Origin: Lachnospiraceae bacterium
GTDB taxonomy: Bacteria > Bacillota_A > Clostridia > Lachnospirales > Lachnospiraceae
Direction: 5' to 3'
NCBI GenBank assembly: GCA_017542725.1
Contig: JAFXWR010000011.1
Span: forward strand, 1-60,751
Length of the DNA stretch: 60,751 bases
The position numbers were made by a program, and so were the translations under genes. Below, piece by piece: positions 58,688 to 60,751 of this stretch; within the stretch, counting starts at the first letter, position 1, and each line of letters starts with the position of its first letter. The notes under the pieces are model-generated. The model searched no databases. It was not told where the DNA came from and worked only from the letters and a program-made list of their open reading frames with translations.

Positions 58688-58756
58688 ATGTCTAAGTCGT
58701 ATATTACAGAAGATGATATTGACTTATATTTAAACGCTTGCGTAGCCCGCCTTTAA
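58688..58756 (+). pseudogene. Truncated gene start, possibly hsdR
   Basis: With AAGGAG upstream, a 22-codon frame reads MSKSYITEDDIDLYLNA and ends within GCTTGCGTAGCCCGCC, which may be a worn dispersed-repeat copy. The ITEDDI start is like many HsdR N termini, but the match is short. Confidence 0.35.
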
Positions 58757-58828
58757 AGCATTTATGAGAGAATAACATAGATATTTGATGATAGAAATTT
58801 GTCACATCAAAATTTGTAAAATTAAGTT

Positions 58829-59455
58829 ATGTATAAAAATTATGAAGAGAAAAATTCAATAGTGTTATTGTGTAATGAGATAAGAAAAGCTTTAAATAAT
58901 AAAATGTATTTTGCAGCGTTAATAATGTCGCTCGCAGTACCTGATGTGTTAGGAAAGCTAGAGTATAATAGTGATAATATGTATTATGCTAAATGGTATG
59001 ATGAATATGTGAGAGACTGTATGGGGCTAACTTACAATGAGAGAAAACAGCATTTTCATAGAGATAGCAAAGACCCCAATATATTTGATGGAATTCAATG
59101 TTATAATTTAAGATGTTCACTATTTCATAATGCCGGTATGGATCTTGAGAAAAAAACAAGAATAAAAGAATTTGTGATTCAATTGAGCGAAGAACCATTT
59201 GTTAGAGGAACTTATGCCAATATTGATTATGATTATGATAATTTGAAGGTTGGTGAAAATGGCGAAATACTTGAAGAAAGTAAGATTTATCAGTTATATA
59301 TTAGTGCAAATGAAATAGCGACAGGGTTAGTAGATGCAGCTGAATTATATATGAAAAACAATATAGAAAAAATTGAAAAGTTAGACAAAATAAAAATTAA
59401 TCAAAAAGGTGGAATTACACCCAAAAATTTGAATATGAGGTTGAGAGATGAATAA
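58829..59455 (+). CDS. HEPN-like protein overlapping hsdS
   Basis: A 208-aa helical protein with 'MYFAALIMSLAVPDVLGKLEYN' and 'LRCSLFHNAGMDL', giving an R-x4-H motif (RCSLFH) like that of HEPN ribonucleases, at the position expected in the last helix of the core. The rest is unfamiliar. It overlaps hsdS by 8 bp, so it is translationally coupled to a specificity subunit. An RNase that acts when restriction is compromised is one hypothesis; a structural role is another. No good ribosome site at the ATG. Confidence 0.6.
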   Translation: MYKNYEEKNSIVLLCNEIRKALNNKMYFAALIMSLAVPDVLGKLEYNSDNMYYAKWYDEYVRDCMGLTYNERKQHFHRDSKDPNIFDGIQCYNLRCSLFHNAGMDLEKKTRIKEFVIQLSEEPFVRGTYANIDYDYDNLKVGENGEILEESKIYQLYISANEIATGLVDAAELYMKNNIEKIEKLDKIKINQKGGITPKNLNMRLRDE

Positions 59456-60751
59456 AATTGAAAAAATGATAAAAGAGCTGTGCCCGAATGGGGTGGAGTA
59501 TAAAAAGATTTGGGAACTCACTGCATGGGATAAGCTTTTTAATAATATGAACAGAAGTATGCAATCTAAAGTTGTAAAGTATCCATATTTGTTGGCTAAT
59601 GATATGTTTGCATTGGAAGTAGAAAGTGGTAATGTAAAATTATTATCTACTGGAACACGTGAGGGTTGGACAACTGAGGAGTTGGCGGGAGACAACCTAT
59701 GCGAAGGTGAAGTAGTAGCTATGCCGTGGGGTGGCACACCTAACATTAAGTATTACAAAGGCAAATTTGTTACTGCCGATAATAGAATTGCAACTTCTTT
59801 AGATGTAAATGTATTAAGCAATAAGTTTTTATATTATGTAATGCAAAATAGAATAGATGAGATTAGTAGTTTTTATAGAGGATCAGGTATAAAGCATCCA
59901 GATATGTATAAAGTGTTAAATATGGATATTCCAGTTCCGCCCATTGAGATACAAAATGAAATTGTCCGCATTTTGGACAATTTCACTTCCTTGACAGCGG
60001 AGCTTACAGCGGAGCTTACAGCTCGTAATAAACAATATGAATATTATAGAGATAAATTATTAAATGAAGGTGTAGCAGAAACCAGTAGCGCCGATGACAA
60101 AACCCGTAGGGACGATGATAAAACTTGTAGGGGCGAAGCTTCACGAGCCCGCACAATGAAACTTGGTGACATTGGAAAAATTTCAATGTGTAAGAGAATA
60201 ATGAAGAATGAAACTTCAGATAGTGGCGATGTCCCATTTTATAAAATTGGAACCTTTGGCAAAGAGCCAGATGCATATATATCAAAAGAAATATTTGAAA
60301 AGTATAAAAAAGAGTATTCGTTCCCTAAAAAGGGAGATATACTTATATCAGCATCTGGAACCATAGGGAGAACTGTTATTTATGATGGTGCTCCTGCATA
60401 TTTCCAGGATTCAAATATTGTATGGATAGATAATGACGAAAAAATAGTTTTAAATAAATATTTGTTCTATTTTTATCAAACAAATCCGTGGAAAGTATCA
60501 TTGGGAGGAACAATAGCAAGATTATATAATGATAATCTTGCATCTATTGAAATAACACTTCCACCATTGGGAATACAAGATAAAATAATCAATGTCCTCG
60601 ACAACTTTGAATCAATTTGTAAAGACTTAAACATCGGTCTCCCTGCCGAGATTGAAGCGAGAAAGAAACAATATGAATATTACCGTGACTCACTTCTCAA
60701 GTTCGCTGAGACAGGAAACGTTGAATTTGTAGAGAGAGAGAGAGAGAGAGA
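59448..60751 (+). CDS. hsdS: Type I restriction-modification specificity subunit HsdS, open at window end
   Basis: 434 codons are visible without a stop. Target-recognition domain 1 is about residues 13-165, ending in the 'IPVPPIEIQNEIVRILDNF' conserved region and a coiled coil with LTAELTAEL (182-190) and 'RNKQYEYYRDKLL'. A linker (about 206-236) partly encoded by dispersed repeats leads to domain 2 (about 237-380), again closed by 'LPPLGIQDKIINVLDNF' and 'EARKKQYEYYRDSLLKF'. The end reads GNVEFVERERERE from a GA dinucleotide tract. Normal HsdS length is almost reached, so the stop should lie just beyond. hsdM is not in the window. Confidence 0.92.
   Translation, partial: MNKIEKMIKELCPNGVEYKKIWELTAWDKLFNNMNRSMQSKVVKYPYLLANDMFALEVESGNVKLLSTGTREGWTTEELAGDNLCEGEVVAMPWGGTPNIKYYKGKFVTADNRIATSLDVNVLSNKFLYYVMQNRIDEISSFYRGSGIKHPDMYKVLNMDIPVPPIEIQNEIVRILDNFTSLTAELTAELTARNKQYEYYRDKLLNEGVAETSSADDKTRRDDDKTCRGEASRARTMKLGDIGKISMCKRIMKNETSDSGDVPFYKIGTFGKEPDAYISKEIFEKYKKEYSFPKKGDILISASGTIGRTVIYDGAPAYFQDSNIVWIDNDEKIVLNKYLFYFYQTNPWKVSLGGTIARLYNDNLASIEITLPPLGIQDKIINVLDNFESICKDLNIGLPAEIEARKKQYEYYRDSLLKFAETGNVEFVERERER
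59994..60023 (+). repeat. 12-bp TAEL spacer repeat in hsdS
   Basis: ACAGCGGAGCTT occurs twice in tandem plus a half unit, encoding TAEL-TAEL-TA in the central coiled coil. In EcoR124I and its relative, two versus three such TAEL units change the spacing of the recognised DNA halves. Confidence 0.9.
60126..60150 (+). repeat. Dispersed repeat in the hsdS inter-domain linker
   Basis: TGTAGGGGCGAA-GCTTCA-CGAGCCC, read as CRGEASRA. Two related 21-22-bp units (GTAGCGCCGATGACAAAAC, GTAGGGACGATGATAAAAC) precede it at 60085-60125. Confidence 0.85.
60731..60751 (+). repeat. GA dinucleotide tract at the 3' end of hsdS
   Basis: At least ten AG/GA units run to the last base of the window inside the hsdS frame (coding Glu-Arg repeats). 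The full length cannot be seen. Confidence 0.9.

Noticed and set aside
53991..60751. Prophage or insertion sequence carrying the accessory island
   Set aside because: No integrase, transposase, terminal repeats or phage structural genes can be recognised; the island is defined only by its gene content.

Overview
The window is low-GC DNA whose codon use, purine-rich ribosome-binding sites, lipoproteins and gene families point to an anaerobic, Gram-positive Clostridia (Lachnospiraceae-like). No rRNA or full-length tRNA gene allows a closer placement. Promoters repeatedly carry an extended -10 of the form TGC-TATAAT.

Layout. 1-5.6 kb: a truncated DUF218 protein; a cassette of MATE exporter fused to an ATPase-like domain, DUF1796 cysteine-peptidase-like protein and Sfp-type phosphopantetheinyl transferase; then a DUF362 ferredoxin and a phosphodiesterase. 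5.6-15.1 kb: MscS channel, DUF697 membrane protein, rlmH, and four secreted or lipid-anchored surface proteins (cell-wall-binding repeats, BspA-like repeats, two DUF6273 lipoproteins). 15.1-16.3 kb: metQ, preceded by what looks like a complete ribosome-mediated attenuator. It has a promoter, a 24-codon leader peptide with two runs of three Met codons, mutually exclusive protector, antiterminator and terminator helices, and then metQ.

17.2-42.9 kb is one large selenium/sulfur/molybdenum region. It holds yqeC-mocA, yqeB, xdhC, a ModE-type regulator, DUF3343 and a DapF-like protein. Next come a 61-nt tRNA-Sec-like RNA without anticodon and variable arms, yedE, a SirA/TusA protein, an EF2568-type cysteine desulfurase and a 2-hydroxyacyl-CoA dehydratase-type activase with its double-cubane partner. 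A TDT transporter, ferredoxin, a sulfonate-type ABC transporter and a PatB/MalY lyase follow. The last part is a rhodanese-transglutaminase lipoprotein and a block matching the E. coli ydjXYZ-ynjBCDEF operon (TVP38 x2, Fe-S protein, CDP-alcohol transferase, ynjBCCD), then molbindin, yedF and a second DUF3343. Together these suggest uptake of a Se/S compound, persulfide/perselenide handling by Cys carriers, and insertion of labile selenium into a molybdenum hydroxylase. Sec decoding may have decayed, since the only selC-like sequence lacks an anticodon.

42.9-53.9 kb is housekeeping: nnrD, a MoaE-like protein, LMW phosphatase, an ACT/UPF0210 pair broken by an in-frame UAA, a uridine-kinase-like protein, threonine aldolase, tdk, moaC-moaA-mogA, a HAD lipoprotein, a DUF296 protein and a phosphotransferase. 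53.9-60.75 kb is a defence-like accessory island: an HTH-Fic protein under a large palindrome, an AAA/DUF4143 ATPase, a second Fic protein between type I restriction remnants, a HEPN-like protein overlapping hsdS, and an hsdS with a TAEL spacer repeat. That gene runs off the window in a (GA)n tract.

A family of about 24-bp repeats (TGTAGGGGCGAG...CGAGCCC) is scattered throughout. Copies lie between genes, often as inverted pairs; others supply stop codons; and several sit in frame inside genes (sfp-like, yqeC-mocA, nnrD, hsdS). At 24 bp a unit adds eight codons without a frameshift.
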